Program-made: the position numbers and the translations under genes | Source: Burkholderia diffusa | Lineage (GTDB): Bacteria > Pseudomonadota > Gammaproteobacteria > Burkholderiales > Burkholderiaceae | Assembly (NCBI RefSeq): GCF_001718315.1 | Contig: NZ_CP013363.1 | Coordinates: 2,108,001-2,172,000, forward strand | Reading direction: 5' to 3' | Length of the DNA stretch: 64,000 bases | Notes under the pieces: generated by a model | What the model was told of the DNA's origin: nothing | The model's database searches: none | The model's input: only the letters and a program-made list of their open reading frames with translations | Shown here: piece after piece, positions 8,011-17,193 of the stretch | Layout of the letters: every line of letters starts with the position of its first letter | Numbering within the stretch: the stretch's first letter is position 1

Positions 8011-11000
8011 GCTGGCGCACCCCTTCGGTATCGTAGAAAACCGGGCTCGAGATCTTCGCGGTGACGCGCTTGCCGTTGGCCAGCGGAATCACGACGCTCT
8101 CGCCCATCTTGTTCAGACCGCCCTTCACCACCGCCAGCGCAATCGAGCGCTTCAGGATCGGGCTGTAATAGCTCGACGTCACGTGACCGATCATCGGCGT
8201 CGGATCGACCGCCGACACCTGCGTGTCCTTCGCGATGATCTGCGCGCCTTCCGGCAGCACGAACTGCTCGTCCTCGGTCAGCAGGCCGACGAACTGCTTG
8301 CGGCCTTCCTTCGCGGTATCCGAGCGCGACAGCGAACGCTTGCCGAGGAAGTCCTTCGACTTCGCGACGAGCCCGCCCATCCCGAGGTCGTACGGCGTGA
8401 TCGAGCCGTCGGTATCCTGACCGACGATGATGTAGCCCTTCTCGGCGCGCAGTACGTGCATCGTTTCGGTGCCGTACGGCGTGATGTCGAACTCGGCGCC
8501 GGCCGCCATCAACGCTTCCCACACCGCGCGGCCCGCGTTGGCCGGCACGTTCACTTCATACGCCAGTTCGCCCGAGAAGCTGATGCGCATCACGCGCGCC
8601 TTCACGCCCGCGACGGTGCCGTTGCGGTAGCTCATGAACGGGAACGCATCGTTGCCGAAGTCGATGTCCTGGCACACCTTCTGCACGACCTTGCGGCTCT
8701 TCGGGCCGACCACCGCGAACGTCGCCCAGTGATCGGTGACGGACGCGAGCCGCACCTTCATGTCGGGCCATTCGGTCTGAAGCCAGCGCTCGAGCCACGT
8801 GAGCACGCGCGCCGCGCCGCCGGTGGTCGTCGTCATCATGAAATGCTGGTCGGCGAGGCGCACCGTCACGCCGTCGTCGAACACCATGCCGTTTTCGTCG
8901 AGCATCAGCCCGTAGCGGCACTTGCCGACCTCGAGCTTGTTCCACGGGTTCGTGTACATCCAGTTCAGCAGCTTCACCGCGTCCGGACCCTGGATGTCGA
9001 TCTTGCCGAGCGTCGACGCGTCAAGGATGCCGACGCTGTTGCGCACCGCCAGGCATTCGCGCTTTACGGCCGCATGGAGATCTTCGCCGCTCTTCGGGAA
9101 ATACCAGGGCCGCTTCCAGTTGCCGACGTCTTCGAACATCGCACCGTGCTCGACGTGCCATTCATGCACGGCCGTCTTGCGGATCGGGTCCAGGAAGTCG
9201 CCCGTCTCGCGGCCCGCGAACGTACCGAACGACACGGGCGTGTAGTTCGGGCGGAACGTCGTCGTGCCCGTTTCCGGAATCGTCTTGCCGAGCGCCTGCG
9301 CGAGGATCGCCATCCCGTTGATGTTGCCGAGCTTGCCCTGGTCGGTGCCGAAGCCCATCGCGGTGTAGCGCTTCACGTGCTCGACCGATTCGAAACCTTC
9401 GCGCGCGGCCAGCAGGATGTCGGCGGCCGCCACGTCGTTCTGGAAGTCGACGAACTGCTTCGGCCCGCGTGCGGCGGCCTCGCGGCTGCCGACGAGCCAC
9501 AACGGCTGCAGTGCGCCTTCGACGGTTTCCGCGACCTGCGGCGCGACGGGGCGCTGCGCAGTCGTGAAGCCCGCTGCCTTCGCCGCTTCGGCGCCCGCGT
9601 CGAGCGCGAGCCGCAGCGCACGGGCGAGACCGAACTCGCCGGCGGCCGCACCGACGCTCGCTTCCGCCTGCACGGGCTTGCCGGGCAGGAAGCAGGCTTT
9701 CTCGTCGTTCCAGCACGCCTTGCCGCCCGACTGCGCGAACAGGTGCAGCACCGGGCTGAAACCGCCCGACATCGCGACGAGGTCGCACGGCAGCGACTGC
9801 AGCTTGCCGCCGGTCTGGCCGTTCGAGTAGGACGCGACGTCGACCGACGATACGCGCCACTTGCCCGAAGCAGCCGTCACGACGGCGCCGCTCATCACCG
9901 TCACGCCCTGCCGCTTCGCGGCGGCGGGCAACGCGCCGTTCGACGACGCTCGCGAATCGACGACCGTCACCTTCGCGCCGCACGCCTTCAGGTCGAGCGC
10001 GGTCTGGTACGCACGGTCGTTGTTCGTGAACACGACTGCGTTGCGGCCCGGCAGCACGCCGTAGCGATGAATGTAGGTCGACACCGCGCCGGCGAGCATC
10101 ACGCCCGGCAGGTCGTTGTTGCCGAACACGATCGGACGCTCGTGTGCGCCCGTCGCGAGGATCACGCGCTTCGCGCGAATCTTCCACAGCAGCTCGCGCG
10201 TGCCCTTGCGCATCGACACCGGCTGGTGATCGGTCAGGCGCTGCGTGACGGTCACGAGGTTGTGGTCCTGATAACCGAACGCGGTGCTGCGCGACAGGAT
10301 CGTCACGTCGGGCAGCTTGCGCAGTTCAGCCTCGATCTTCTCGACCCATTGCAGCGCCGGCTTCGCGTCGATTTCCGCGCGGCACGACAACAGGCTGCCA
10401 CCGAGTTCGCGCTGATCGTCGACGAGGATCACGCGTGCGCCGGCCGTCGCGGCCGCATGCGCGGCGGCGAGACCCGACGGGCCACCGCCGACCACGAGCA
10501 CGTCGCAGTGCGCGTAGCATTTGTCGTAGCGATCGGCGTCGAGCACTTCGGGCGCCTTGCCGAGGCCGGCGGCCTCGCGGATCTTCTCTTCGTACTTCGG
10601 CCACATGTTGCGCGGCCACATGAAAGTCTTGTAGTAGAAGCCGGCCGGCATGAAGCGCGAGAACTTCTGGTTGATCGCGTACTTGTCGTTCTCGAGCGAC
10701 GGTTCGGCGTTCACGCTCGTCCCGACGAGGCCCTGGTACAGCTCGATCTCGGTCGCGCGCGCGTTCGGCACCGTGTACGGGCCGGTCTCGAGCTGCACGA
10801 CGGCATTCGGTTCCGCGACGTCCGCCGTCACGATCCCGCGAGGACGGTGGTACTTGAAGCTGCGCGCGACGAAGTGCACGCCGTTCGCGAGCAGCGCGGA
10901 TGCGAGCGTGTCGCCCTGGAAGCCCTGATACGTGCGGCCGTTGAACGTGAACGTCAGCGGAATCGCGCGATTGATGCGGCCACCGGTGCCGAGGCGGTCT

Positions 11001-11011
11001 TTCTGGCTCAT
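8000..11011 (-). CDS. soxA: Sarcosine oxidase alpha subunit
   Basis: The 1003-residue large subunit. Residues ~15-100 are a ferredoxin-like (Fer2_4) domain without cluster cysteines. The NAD/FAD-binding Rossmann motif is VLVVGGGPSGLAAA near residue 175. A second dinucleotide-binding region contains RVILATGAHERPIVFG. The C-terminal ~380 residues are a GcvT-type aminomethyltransferase domain (LGKIDIQGPDAVKLLNWMYTN; GETMHVLRAEKGYIIVGQD-like segment), where the methylene group is passed to tetrahydrofolate. The enzyme oxidises sarcosine to glycine, H2O2 and a one-carbon unit. Start is the ATG at 11011 (MSQKDRL), overlapping the soxD stop by four bases. A 1019-residue open frame on the opposite strand is an artefact of GC bias. 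Confidence 0.95.
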   Translation of the reverse strand: MSQKDRLGTGGRINRAIPLTFTFNGRTYQGFQGDTLASALLANGVHFVARSFKYHRPRGIVTADVAEPNAVVQLETGPYTVPNARATEIELYQGLVGTSVNAEPSLENDKYAINQKFSRFMPAGFYYKTFMWPRNMWPKYEEKIREAAGLGKAPEVLDADRYDKCYAHCDVLVVGGGPSGLAAAHAAATAGARVILVDDQRELGGSLLSCRAEIDAKPALQWVEKIEAELRKLPDVTILSRSTAFGYQDHNLVTVTQRLTDHQPVSMRKGTRELLWKIRAKRVILATGAHERPIVFGNNDLPGVMLAGAVSTYIHRYGVLPGRNAVVFTNNDRAYQTALDLKACGAKVTVVDSRASSNGALPAAAKRQGVTVMSGAVVTAASGKWRVSSVDVASYSNGQTGGKLQSLPCDLVAMSGGFSPVLHLFAQSGGKACWNDEKACFLPGKPVQAEASVGAAAGEFGLARALRLALDAGAEAAKAAGFTTAQRPVAPQVAETVEGALQPLWLVGSREAAARGPKQFVDFQNDVAAADILLAAREGFESVEHVKRYTAMGFGTDQGKLGNINGMAILAQALGKTIPETGTTTFRPNYTPVSFGTFAGRETGDFLDPIRKTAVHEWHVEHGAMFEDVGNWKRPWYFPKSGEDLHAAVKRECLAVRNSVGILDASTLGKIDIQGPDAVKLLNWMYTNPWNKLEVGKCRYGLMLDENGMVFDDGVTVRLADQHFMMTTTTGGAARVLTWLERWLQTEWPDMKVRLASVTDHWATFAVVGPKSRKVVQKVCQDIDFGNDAFPFMSYRNGTVAGVKARVMRISFSGELAYEVNVPANAGRAVWEALMAAGAEFDITPYGTETMHVLRAEKGYIIVGQDTDGSITPYDLGMGGLVAKSKDFLGKRSLSRSDTAKEGRKQFVGLLTEDEQFVLPEGAQIIAKDTQVSAVDPTPMIGHVTSSYYSPILKRSIALAVVKGGLNKMGESVVIPLANGKRVTAKISSPVFYDTEGVRQHVE

Positions 11012-11307
11012 TTGCTCGTGCCCTCTTCGTGTGCGTTGCCGGCGGCAGCCCCACCGAACTTTTCGTAGCCCTTGATATCGTAGGTCACCGTGTCGCGCGT
11101 GACCTTGAACCAGCGGCGGCAGCCCTGCGTGTGCAGCCACTGCTCGCGGTGGATACCGCGCTTGTTCTCGCGCATGAACACGTATTCGCCCCATTCTCGG
11201 TCGGTCATGTTCTCGTTCGCAACCGGGCGCACGATGTCGGCTTCACCGCCGCACGTGAACTCGGATTCGGCGCGCGGCCCGCACCACGGACATTCGATCA
11301 GCAACAT
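11008..11307 (-). CDS. soxD: Sarcosine oxidase delta subunit
   Basis: A 99-residue subunit binding a structural zinc ion. It begins MLLIECPWCG; Cys6, Cys9, His59 and Cys63 are present and fit the three-Cys-one-His zinc site known for this subunit. The segments AESEFTCGGEADIVRP and REWGEYVFMRENKRG are family hallmarks. Its stop overlaps the soxA start by four bases, and it lies 27 bases downstream of soxB. An AAGGAG-like ribosome binding site precedes its ATG. Confidence 0.95.
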   Translation of the reverse strand: MLLIECPWCGPRAESEFTCGGEADIVRPVANENMTDREWGEYVFMRENKRGIHREQWLHTQGCRRWFKVTRDTVTYDIKGYEKFGGAAAGNAHEEGTSK

Positions 11308-11334
11308 GTTTCTTTCTCCTCGTTCAGTGCGGGG

Positions 11335-12579
11335 TCAGTGCGCGACGGCGGCAGCGCCGTGCTCGTCGATCAGGTGGCCCGTGTAGAAGCGGTCGAGCGC
11401 GAAGGGCGCGTTCAGCGGATGCGGTTCGTCGCGAGCGATCGTGTGTGCAAACACCCAGCCCGAGCCCGGCGTCGCCTTGAAGCCGCCGGTACCCCAGCCG
11501 CAGTTGAAGTAAAGGCCCTTCACGTCGGTCTTGCTGATGATCGGGCACGCATCCGGCGACACGTCGACGATGCCGCCCCACTGACGGTTCATCCGCACGC
11601 GCGAGAACACCGGGAACATCTCGACGATCGCCTGCAACGTGCCTTCGATGATGTGGAAGCTGCCGCGCTGGCCGAAGCCCGTGTACTGGTCGATACCCGC
11701 GCCGATCACGAGGTCGCCCTTGTCGGACTGGCTGATGTACGCGTGCACCGCATTCGACATGATCACCGAGTTGACCACCGGCTTGATCGGCTCGGACACG
11801 AGCGCCTGCAGCGGATGGCTCTCGATCGGCAAACGCACGCCGGCCATGTCGGCGAGCGTCGTCGTGTTGCCGGCCGCGACCACCGCGACCTTCTTCGCCT
11901 TGATGAAACCCTTCACCGTGTCGACGCCGACCACAGCGCCGCCCTCGCGGCGAATGCCCGTTACCTGACAGTTCTGGATGATGTCGACGCCGGCGCGATC
12001 GGCGCCGCGGGCGAAGCCCCAGGCCACCGCGTCATGACGCGCGACGCCCGCACGGCGCTGGATCGAGGCGCCGAGCACCGGGTAGCGGCTGTTCAGGTTG
12101 ATCGTCGGCTCGATTTCCTTGATCTGCGCAGGCGTCAGGAATTCGGCGTCGACGCCGTTCAGGCGGTTCGCGTTCACGCGCCGCTCGGTGTCGCGCACGT
12201 CCTGCAGCGTGTGCGCGAGGTTCATCACGCCGCGCTGGCTGAACATCACGTTGTAGTTGAGGTCCTGCGACAGCCCTTCCCACAGCTTCATCGCCTTCTC
12301 GTACAGCGCGGCCGATTCGTCCCACAGGTAGTTCGAGCGCACGATCGTCGTGTTGCGCGCGGTGTTGCCGCCGCCGATCCAGCCCTTCTCGAGGATCGCG
12401 ACGTTCGTGATGCCGTGCTCCTTCGCAAGGTAGTACGCGGTCGCGAGGCCGTGGCCGCCGCCGCCGACGATCACGACGTCGTATTCCTTCTTCGGTTCCG
12501 GGCTCTTCCACTGCTTTTCCCAGTTCTCGTGATACGAGAGGCCGTTGCGGAACAGGCTGAATATCGAGTAGCGGCTCAT
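11335..12579 (-). CDS. soxB: Sarcosine oxidase beta subunit
   Basis: The 414-residue catalytic subunit, of the DAO/GlcD-type FAD-dependent amine oxidase fold. The FAD-binding motif [12 protein letters not shown] is near residues 35-46, and [18 protein letters not shown] follows. His182 in ARHDAVAWG is in the right region to be the covalent FMN attachment site known for this subunit; that residue assignment is by motif, not alignment. Sarcosine is oxidised here and electrons pass via FMN to O2. It is 15 bases downstream of sdaA on the same strand. Gene order sdaA-soxB-soxD-soxA-soxG-folB-like is tightly spaced, indicating one transcript. Confidence 0.95.
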   Translation of the reverse strand: MSRYSIFSLFRNGLSYHENWEKQWKSPEPKKEYDVVIVGGGGHGLATAYYLAKEHGITNVAILEKGWIGGGNTARNTTIVRSNYLWDESAALYEKAMKLWEGLSQDLNYNVMFSQRGVMNLAHTLQDVRDTERRVNANRLNGVDAEFLTPAQIKEIEPTINLNSRYPVLGASIQRRAGVARHDAVAWGFARGADRAGVDIIQNCQVTGIRREGGAVVGVDTVKGFIKAKKVAVVAAGNTTTLADMAGVRLPIESHPLQALVSEPIKPVVNSVIMSNAVHAYISQSDKGDLVIGAGIDQYTGFGQRGSFHIIEGTLQAIVEMFPVFSRVRMNRQWGGIVDVSPDACPIISKTDVKGLYFNCGWGTGGFKATPGSGWVFAHTIARDEPHPLNAPFALDRFYTGHLIDEHGAAAVAH

Positions 12580-12594
12580 GTTAGTGATCCTTCG

Positions 12595-13980
12595 TTAGCA
12601 TTCGATGACGTTCACGGCGAGACCGCCGCGCGACGTTTCCTTGTATTTCGTCTTCATGTCGGCACCCGTCTCGCGCATCGTCTTGATCACCGAATCGAGC
12701 GATACGTAGTGCTGGCCGTTACCCTTGAGCGCCATCCGCGATGCGTTCAGCGCCTTGATCGCGCCCATCGCGTTGCGTTCGATGCACGGAATCTGCACGA
12801 GCCCGCCGACCGGGTCGCACGTCATGCCGAGGTTGTGCTCCATCCCGATCTCGGCGGCGTTCTCGACCTGGTCGGGCGTGCCGCCCATCACTGCGGCGAG
12901 CGCGGCCGCGGCCATCGAGCATGCGACGCCCACTTCGCCCTGGCAGCCGACTTCCGCGCCCGAGATCGATGCCGTTTCCTTGTAGATGATCCCGATCGCC
13001 GCGGCCGTCAGCAGGAATTCGACGATGCCGGCTTCGTTCGAGCCCGGCACGAATTTCACGTAGTAGTGCAGCACGGCGGGGATCACGCCAGCCGCGCCGT
13101 TCGTGGGCGCGGTGACGACCCGGCCGCCCGCCGCGTTCTCCTCGTTGACGGCCATCGCATACAGGTTGACCCAGTCGAGCATCGACAGCGGATCGCGCAG
13201 CGACTCCTCCGAACGCGCACGCAGGCGCCCGTTCAGTTCGGCCGCGCGGCGCTTCACGCGCATCGGGCCCGGCAGGTCGCCCTCGACCTTGCAGCCGCGC
13301 TCGACACATGCGGCCATCGTGCGCCAGATCGTCAGCAGCCCGGCGCGCACCTCGTCTTCGGAACGCAGCGCGCATTCGTTGCGCAGCATCACTTCGGCGA
13401 TCGACAGCCCGTGTTCGCGGCACTGGCGCATCAGGTCGTCGCCCGTGCGGAACGGATACGGCACTTCGGCCGCCGCGCGCACGCCGTTCACGCGATCGCC
13501 GTCGCGATTCACGACGAAGCCGCCGCCGATCGAGTAATACTCCTTCTCGACGAGCAACTGGCCGTGCTCGTCGAACGCCTGGAAGCGCATCCCGTTCGGA
13601 TGCACGATGCTGGTGCCGCTCATCAGCTTGCGGTAGAAGCCGATGTTTTCCTTCTCGTCGAAGCGAATCGTCTGCTTGCCGAGCAGCGCCAGCGACTTCT
13701 CCGCGCGGATCGCCGCGAGCCGGGGCTCGATCAGGTCGGGATCGATCGTGTCGGGCAAATGGCCTTCGAGGCCGAGCAGGACCGCCTTGTCGGTACCGTG
13801 GCCCTTGCCCGTTGCACCGAGCGAGCCGTATAGTTCGACCCGCACGCGGCGCACGAAGCCGAGCAGGTTCGCGTCCTCGATGTGCGACGCGAAGCGGCAC
13901 GCGGCGATCATCGGGCCGACCGTATGCGAGCTGGACGGGCCGATTCCGATCTTGAACAGGTCGAACGCGCTGACGTTCAT
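12595..13980 (-). CDS. sdaA: L-serine ammonia-lyase (serine deaminase), single-chain iron-sulfur type
   Basis: A 461-residue enzyme deaminating L-serine to pyruvate and ammonia using a [4Fe-4S] cluster. The N-terminal beta-domain begins [17 protein letters not shown]. The C-terminal alpha-domain carries the cysteines in [15 protein letters not shown] and [14 protein letters not shown], expected cluster ligands. The full length matches single-chain SdaA/SdaB. As first gene of the sox operon it completes the route sarcosine to glycine to serine (by serine hydroxymethyltransferase, encoded elsewhere) to pyruvate. The divergent regulator gene begins about 250 bases away; 13981-14174 holds both promoters. 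Confidence 0.95.
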   Translation of the reverse strand: MNVSAFDLFKIGIGPSSSHTVGPMIAACRFASHIEDANLLGFVRRVRVELYGSLGATGKGHGTDKAVLLGLEGHLPDTIDPDLIEPRLAAIRAEKSLALLGKQTIRFDEKENIGFYRKLMSGTSIVHPNGMRFQAFDEHGQLLVEKEYYSIGGGFVVNRDGDRVNGVRAAAEVPYPFRTGDDLMRQCREHGLSIAEVMLRNECALRSEDEVRAGLLTIWRTMAACVERGCKVEGDLPGPMRVKRRAAELNGRLRARSEESLRDPLSMLDWVNLYAMAVNEENAAGGRVVTAPTNGAAGVIPAVLHYYVKFVPGSNEAGIVEFLLTAAAIGIIYKETASISGAEVGCQGEVGVACSMAAAALAAVMGGTPDQVENAAEIGMEHNLGMTCDPVGGLVQIPCIERNAMGAIKALNASRMALKGNGQHYVSLDSVIKTMRETGADMKTKYKETSRGGLAVNVIEC

Positions 13981-14225
13981 CTGGCTTCCTCAGGGTGGGC
14001 GTACGTGAAATGTCGTTGGCGTCAGTACATCAAAGCGTAAAATTGGCCGATAGAACAAAAACGGCATCGGCGTGGGACACTGCCGCCAAGCCCCGCGCAA
14101 GACGGTCGGAAAGTGCGTTTTGACGATGATCGGCGACGAAAAACCACAAGTCGGCAGCCAGCCGTGGCAGCAGAGTGAGTGAAACGAGTGAGACCCGCCT
14201 TCCCGGCGTGACGAGATTGACCGCG

Positions 14226-15296
14226 ATGACACCCGACGTACCCGCTTCCCCCCTCGCCGAACCCGCGCCGCGGCGCATCCGTTTCGGCATCGTGCTGCTG
14301 CCGAACTTCACGCTCACGGCCTTCTCGGGTTTCGTCGACATGCTGCGGCTGTCGGCCGACGACGGCGACTACAGCAAGCCGGTGCGCTGCGCGTGGAGCG
14401 TGATCGGCGAAACGCTGGCGCCGGTGCGCGCGAGTTGCGGGATCCAGATCACGCCGTGGGAAACTTTCGAGAGTGCCGAGCCGTTCGACTACGTGGTCGT
14501 GGTTGGCGGGCTGCTGCATTCGGGGCCGCAAGCCGGCCCCGAAACGCTCGACTTCATCCGCCGCGCGGCGACGGGCGGCGCGACGGTCGTCGGAATCTGC
14601 ACGGGCGTGTTCACGCTGATGCGCGCGAACGTGCTCGACGGCTACCGCACTTGCGTGAGCTGGTTCCACTATTGGGATTTCATCGAGCGCTTCCCGAACG
14701 CGGATCCCGACATGCTGATCGCCGATCGCCTGTTCGTGATCGACCGGCGCCGGATCACCTGCTCGGGCGGACGGGCGTCGATCGACGTCGCCGCCGCGAT
14801 CCTTCTGCGCCATTTCGATCATGCGACCGTGCAGAAGGCCCTGCGCATCCTGCTCGTCGGCGAGATGCAGAAGGGCAATGCACCGCAGCCGCACCCGCCG
14901 GGCCTCGAGCCGGCCACGCACCCGAAGGTCAAGCGCGCGATTCTCCTGATGGAACAGCATGTCGGCCGCGCGCTGCCGCTCGAGGAACTCGCCTGCAAGC
15001 TCGACATGTCGACGCGCCAGCTCGAGCGCCTGTTCAAGGCGGAAACGGGCAAGAGCCCGCAGGCGTTCGCGAAGCAAGTGCGATTGCGCACGGCCGCGTG
15101 GCTGTTGACCAGCTCCGACCGCACCGTCGCCGATATCGCATCGAGTTGCGGGTTCGCCGACGCGTCGCACCTCGGCCGCGAGTTCCGCAAGCAGTTCGGC
15201 GTGCCACCGGCGACCTATCGCGAGCGCGGCGCGGACGACGCGGAAGCCGCCCCGATGCCGGCCGACCTCGACCCCGTCGAAAACATCGCCGACTGA
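14226..15296 (+). CDS. GlxA/GbdR-family transcriptional regulator (GATase-1-like + AraC HTH), probable sarcosine/glycine-betaine regulator
   Basis: A 356-residue regulator with an N-terminal DJ-1/PfpI-like domain (about residues 15-180; segment GATVVGICTGVFTLMRA with the usual Cys-containing nucleophile elbow) and a C-terminal AraC/XylS pair of HTH motifs (about 235-330; DMSTRQLERLFKAETG and TVADIASSCGFADASHLGREFRKQFG). Proteins of this architecture (GbdR, SouR, CdhR) sense betaine, dimethylglycine, sarcosine or carnitine in pseudomonads. Being divergent from sdaA-sox, it most likely activates that operon (inference). The start chosen is the ATG at 14226; a GTG at 14175 would add 17 residues and cannot be excluded. 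Confidence 0.88.
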   Translation: MTPDVPASPLAEPAPRRIRFGIVLLPNFTLTAFSGFVDMLRLSADDGDYSKPVRCAWSVIGETLAPVRASCGIQITPWETFESAEPFDYVVVVGGLLHSGPQAGPETLDFIRRAATGGATVVGICTGVFTLMRANVLDGYRTCVSWFHYWDFIERFPNADPDMLIADRLFVIDRRRITCSGGRASIDVAAAILLRHFDHATVQKALRILLVGEMQKGNAPQPHPPGLEPATHPKVKRAILLMEQHVGRALPLEELACKLDMSTRQLERLFKAETGKSPQAFAKQVRLRTAAWLLTSSDRTVADIASSCGFADASHLGREFRKQFGVPPATYRERGADDAEAAPMPADLDPVENIAD

Positions 15297-15375
15297 CCAT
15301 CGCGCGTGCTGCCGACGCGCCCTTACGTTCTCCCGCCTCGCGCCGACCCTCGCACGATCGCCGCATTTCACGTGA

Positions 15376-15393
15376 ATTGGAACCGGTTCCAAT
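15376..15393. promoter_or_regulatory. 18-base perfect palindrome, LacI-type operator candidate
   Basis: ATTGGAACCGGTTCCAAT is a perfect palindrome with a central CG step, the form used by LacI/GalR-family repressors. It lies 100 bases upstream of the GntR gene and 80 bases after the GATase-AraC gene. No LacI-family gene is in the window, so the binding protein would be encoded elsewhere. Confidence 0.5.
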
Positions 15394-15462
15394 CAAATTA
15401 ATCGACGTTACGGCCCGTTAGCCGAGGGTTATCCCGGATGCTGGTGCATCTGCAAATTTGTA

Positions 15463-15476
15463 TGATGACCACATCA
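15463..15476. promoter_or_regulatory. Inverted repeat TGATG-ACCA-CATCA, putative GntR/FCD operator
   Basis: A 5-base inverted repeat within a longer imperfect one (TTGTA...TACAA flanks) ends about 20 bases before the ATG of the GntR regulator at 15496. FCD-type GntR proteins commonly autoregulate from such short-spaced sites at their own promoters. It probably also controls the tetronate genes downstream. Confidence 0.5.
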
Positions 15477-15495
15477 CCTTACAAACCAGAGCGCC

Positions 15496-16200
15496 ATGTT
15501 CGAGAAAATTCCCGCCCGTGCGATGAGCGACCACGTCGCGCAGCAGCTGCTGAAGCAGATCGAAGTCGGCAGTTTCTCGGCCACCGGCAAGCTGCCGACG
15601 GAAGCCGTGCTCGCGCAGGAATTCGGCGTGAGCCGCACCGTAATCCGCGAAGCGATCTCGCGGCTGAAGAACGAAGGCGTGGTCGAACCGCGCCAGGGCA
15701 GCGGCGTGTACGTGAATCAGCACGGCGCGATCCGGCCGCTGCGGATCGACTACGCGGAAGCTGTCGAGGCGAGCTCGCTGCCGCACCTGCTCGCGGTACG
15801 CCGTGCGATCGAGGCTGAAGTCGCGGCCGAAGCCGCGCTGCACCACACGGCCGACGACATGGCCGACATCGACGACGCATTGCGCAAGATCGACGACGCG
15901 GTGGCCGAAGGGCGTGACGGCGTCGCGGAAGACGTCGCGTTCCACCGCACGATCGCGGCCGTCACCGGCAACCCGTATTTCCTGAAGACGCTGCAGTTCC
16001 TGAACCAGTACCTCGAGGCCGGCGTGAAGGTCACGCGGCGCAATGAAGCGACGCGCGAGGATTTCTCGAGGCAGGTGCGCGAGGAACACGCGGCGATCGC
16101 CGACGCGATTCGCGCGCGTGACCCGATGGCAGCGCGCAATGCGGCGCGCACGCACATGTACAACGCCGCCCGCCGTCTGGCGGAAGCCGGCATCTGCTGA
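15496..16200 (+). CDS. GntR-family regulator, FadR/FCD subfamily, of the tetronate cluster
   Basis: A 234-residue regulator. Residues ~8-75 are a winged helix (TGKLPTEAVLAQEFGVSRTVIREAISRLKNEGVVEPRQGSG pattern). Residues ~95-220 form an all-helical FCD ligand-binding domain whose metal or ligand His/Asp residues include AEDVAFHRTIAAVTGN and AARTHM. It heads the tetronate operon in the same direction and is followed by the dehydrogenase 83 bases on, so it is very likely the pathway repressor induced by a four-carbon sugar acid or intermediate (inference). The start at the ATG 15496 follows the operator-like repeat. Confidence 0.9.
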   Translation: MFEKIPARAMSDHVAQQLLKQIEVGSFSATGKLPTEAVLAQEFGVSRTVIREAISRLKNEGVVEPRQGSGVYVNQHGAIRPLRIDYAEAVEASSLPHLLAVRRAIEAEVAAEAALHHTADDMADIDDALRKIDDAVAEGRDGVAEDVAFHRTIAAVTGNPYFLKTLQFLNQYLEAGVKVTRRNEATREDFSRQVREEHAAIADAIRARDPMAARNAARTHMYNAARRLAEAGIC

Positions 16201-16283
16201 TGAACGATTGCTGAATGCGGCGGCCCGGGCCGAACCCGGGCCGTCGTTGCCCCGAACCTTTCCCGAATCGATCAAGGTTGACC

Positions 16284-17174
16284 ATGTCACGAAATGTTGG
16301 AGTCATCGGCCTCGGCGCGATGGGCCTCGGCGTCGCCCGCTCGCTGCTGCGCGCAGGGTTCCGCGTGCACGCATGCGACGTGCGCGACACCGTGCTGCAG
16401 GCGTTCGCGGCCGAAGGCGGCGTGGCCTGCGCGAGCCCGGCCGAACTAGGCGCGCGTTGCGACGTCGTCGTCACGCTCGTCGTCAATGCCGCGCAGACCG
16501 AAACGGTGCTGTTCGGAGAGCACGGCGCGGTCGCGGCGATGAAGCCGGGCGGCGTCGTGATCGCGAGCGCGACCGTCGCGCCCGACTTCGCGGTCGCGCT
16601 CGGCGCACGCATCGAGGCTGCGGGCCTGCAGATGCTCGACGCGCCGGTATCCGGCGGCGCGGCGCGCGCGGCCTCCGGCGAGATGACGATGATGACGTCG
16701 GGCCCTGCGGCCGCGTATGCGGGCTGCGACGACGTGCTCGACGCGATCGCCGGCAAGGTGTATCGCCTCGGCGACGCGCACGGCATCGGCTCGAAGGTGA
16801 AGATCATCAACCAGCTGCTGGCCGGCGTGCATATCGCGGCCGCCGCCGAGGCGATGGCGCTGGGCCTGCGCGAAGGCGTCGATGCCGACGCGCTCTACGA
16901 CGTGATCACGCACAGCGCCGGCAACTCGTGGATGTTCGAGAACCGCGTGCCGCACATCCTGAACGGCGACTACACACCGCTGTCGGCCGTCGACATCTTC
17001 GTGAAGGATCTGGGGCTCGTGCTCGATACCGCGCGCCGCAGCAAGTTCCCGCTGCCGCTGTCGGCCACCGCGCACCAGATGTTCATGAGCGCGTCGAGCG
17101 CCGGCCACGGCGGCGAGGACGATTCCGCCGTGATCAAGACTTTCCCCGGCATCACGCTGCCGCCCGCCCGCTGA
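16284..17174 (+). CDS. ltnD: NAD-dependent L-threonate-type dehydrogenase (3-hydroxyisobutyrate dehydrogenase family)
   Basis: A 296-residue beta-hydroxyacid dehydrogenase. GLGAMG at residues 9-14 binds NAD; DAPVSGG at 119-125 is the substrate motif. Lys173 in GSKVKIINQ is the expected catalytic lysine. In tetronate clusters this enzyme oxidises L-threonate to 2-oxo-tetronate, which OtnI isomerises to 3-oxo-tetronate for OtnK. The start chosen is the ATG at 16284 (MSRNVGV); an upstream GTG/ATG extension does not match the family. It lies 19 bases before otnK. The close relative tartronate-semialdehyde reductase is an alternative, disfavoured by the neighbours. Confidence 0.85.
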   Translation: MSRNVGVIGLGAMGLGVARSLLRAGFRVHACDVRDTVLQAFAAEGGVACASPAELGARCDVVVTLVVNAAQTETVLFGEHGAVAAMKPGGVVIASATVAPDFAVALGARIEAAGLQMLDAPVSGGAARAASGEMTMMTSGPAAAYAGCDDVLDAIAGKVYRLGDAHGIGSKVKIINQLLAGVHIAAAAEAMALGLREGVDADALYDVITHSAGNSWMFENRVPHILNGDYTPLSAVDIFVKDLGLVLDTARRSKFPLPLSATAHQMFMSASSAGHGGEDDSAVIKTFPGITLPPAR

Positions 17175-17193
17175 TTCGAACGACGTTTCCGCC

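Noticed and set aside
8009-11068. 1019-residue open frame on the plus strand opposite soxA
   Set aside because: Its translation is dominated by Arg/His/Val/Leu with repeated RRH-type runs and lacks any fold signature. It mirrors the third-position GC bias of soxA.
11029-13833. 934-residue plus-strand frame opposite soxD, soxB and sdaA
   Set aside because: It spans three well-supported genes on the other strand and has shadow-type Arg/His/Asp composition.
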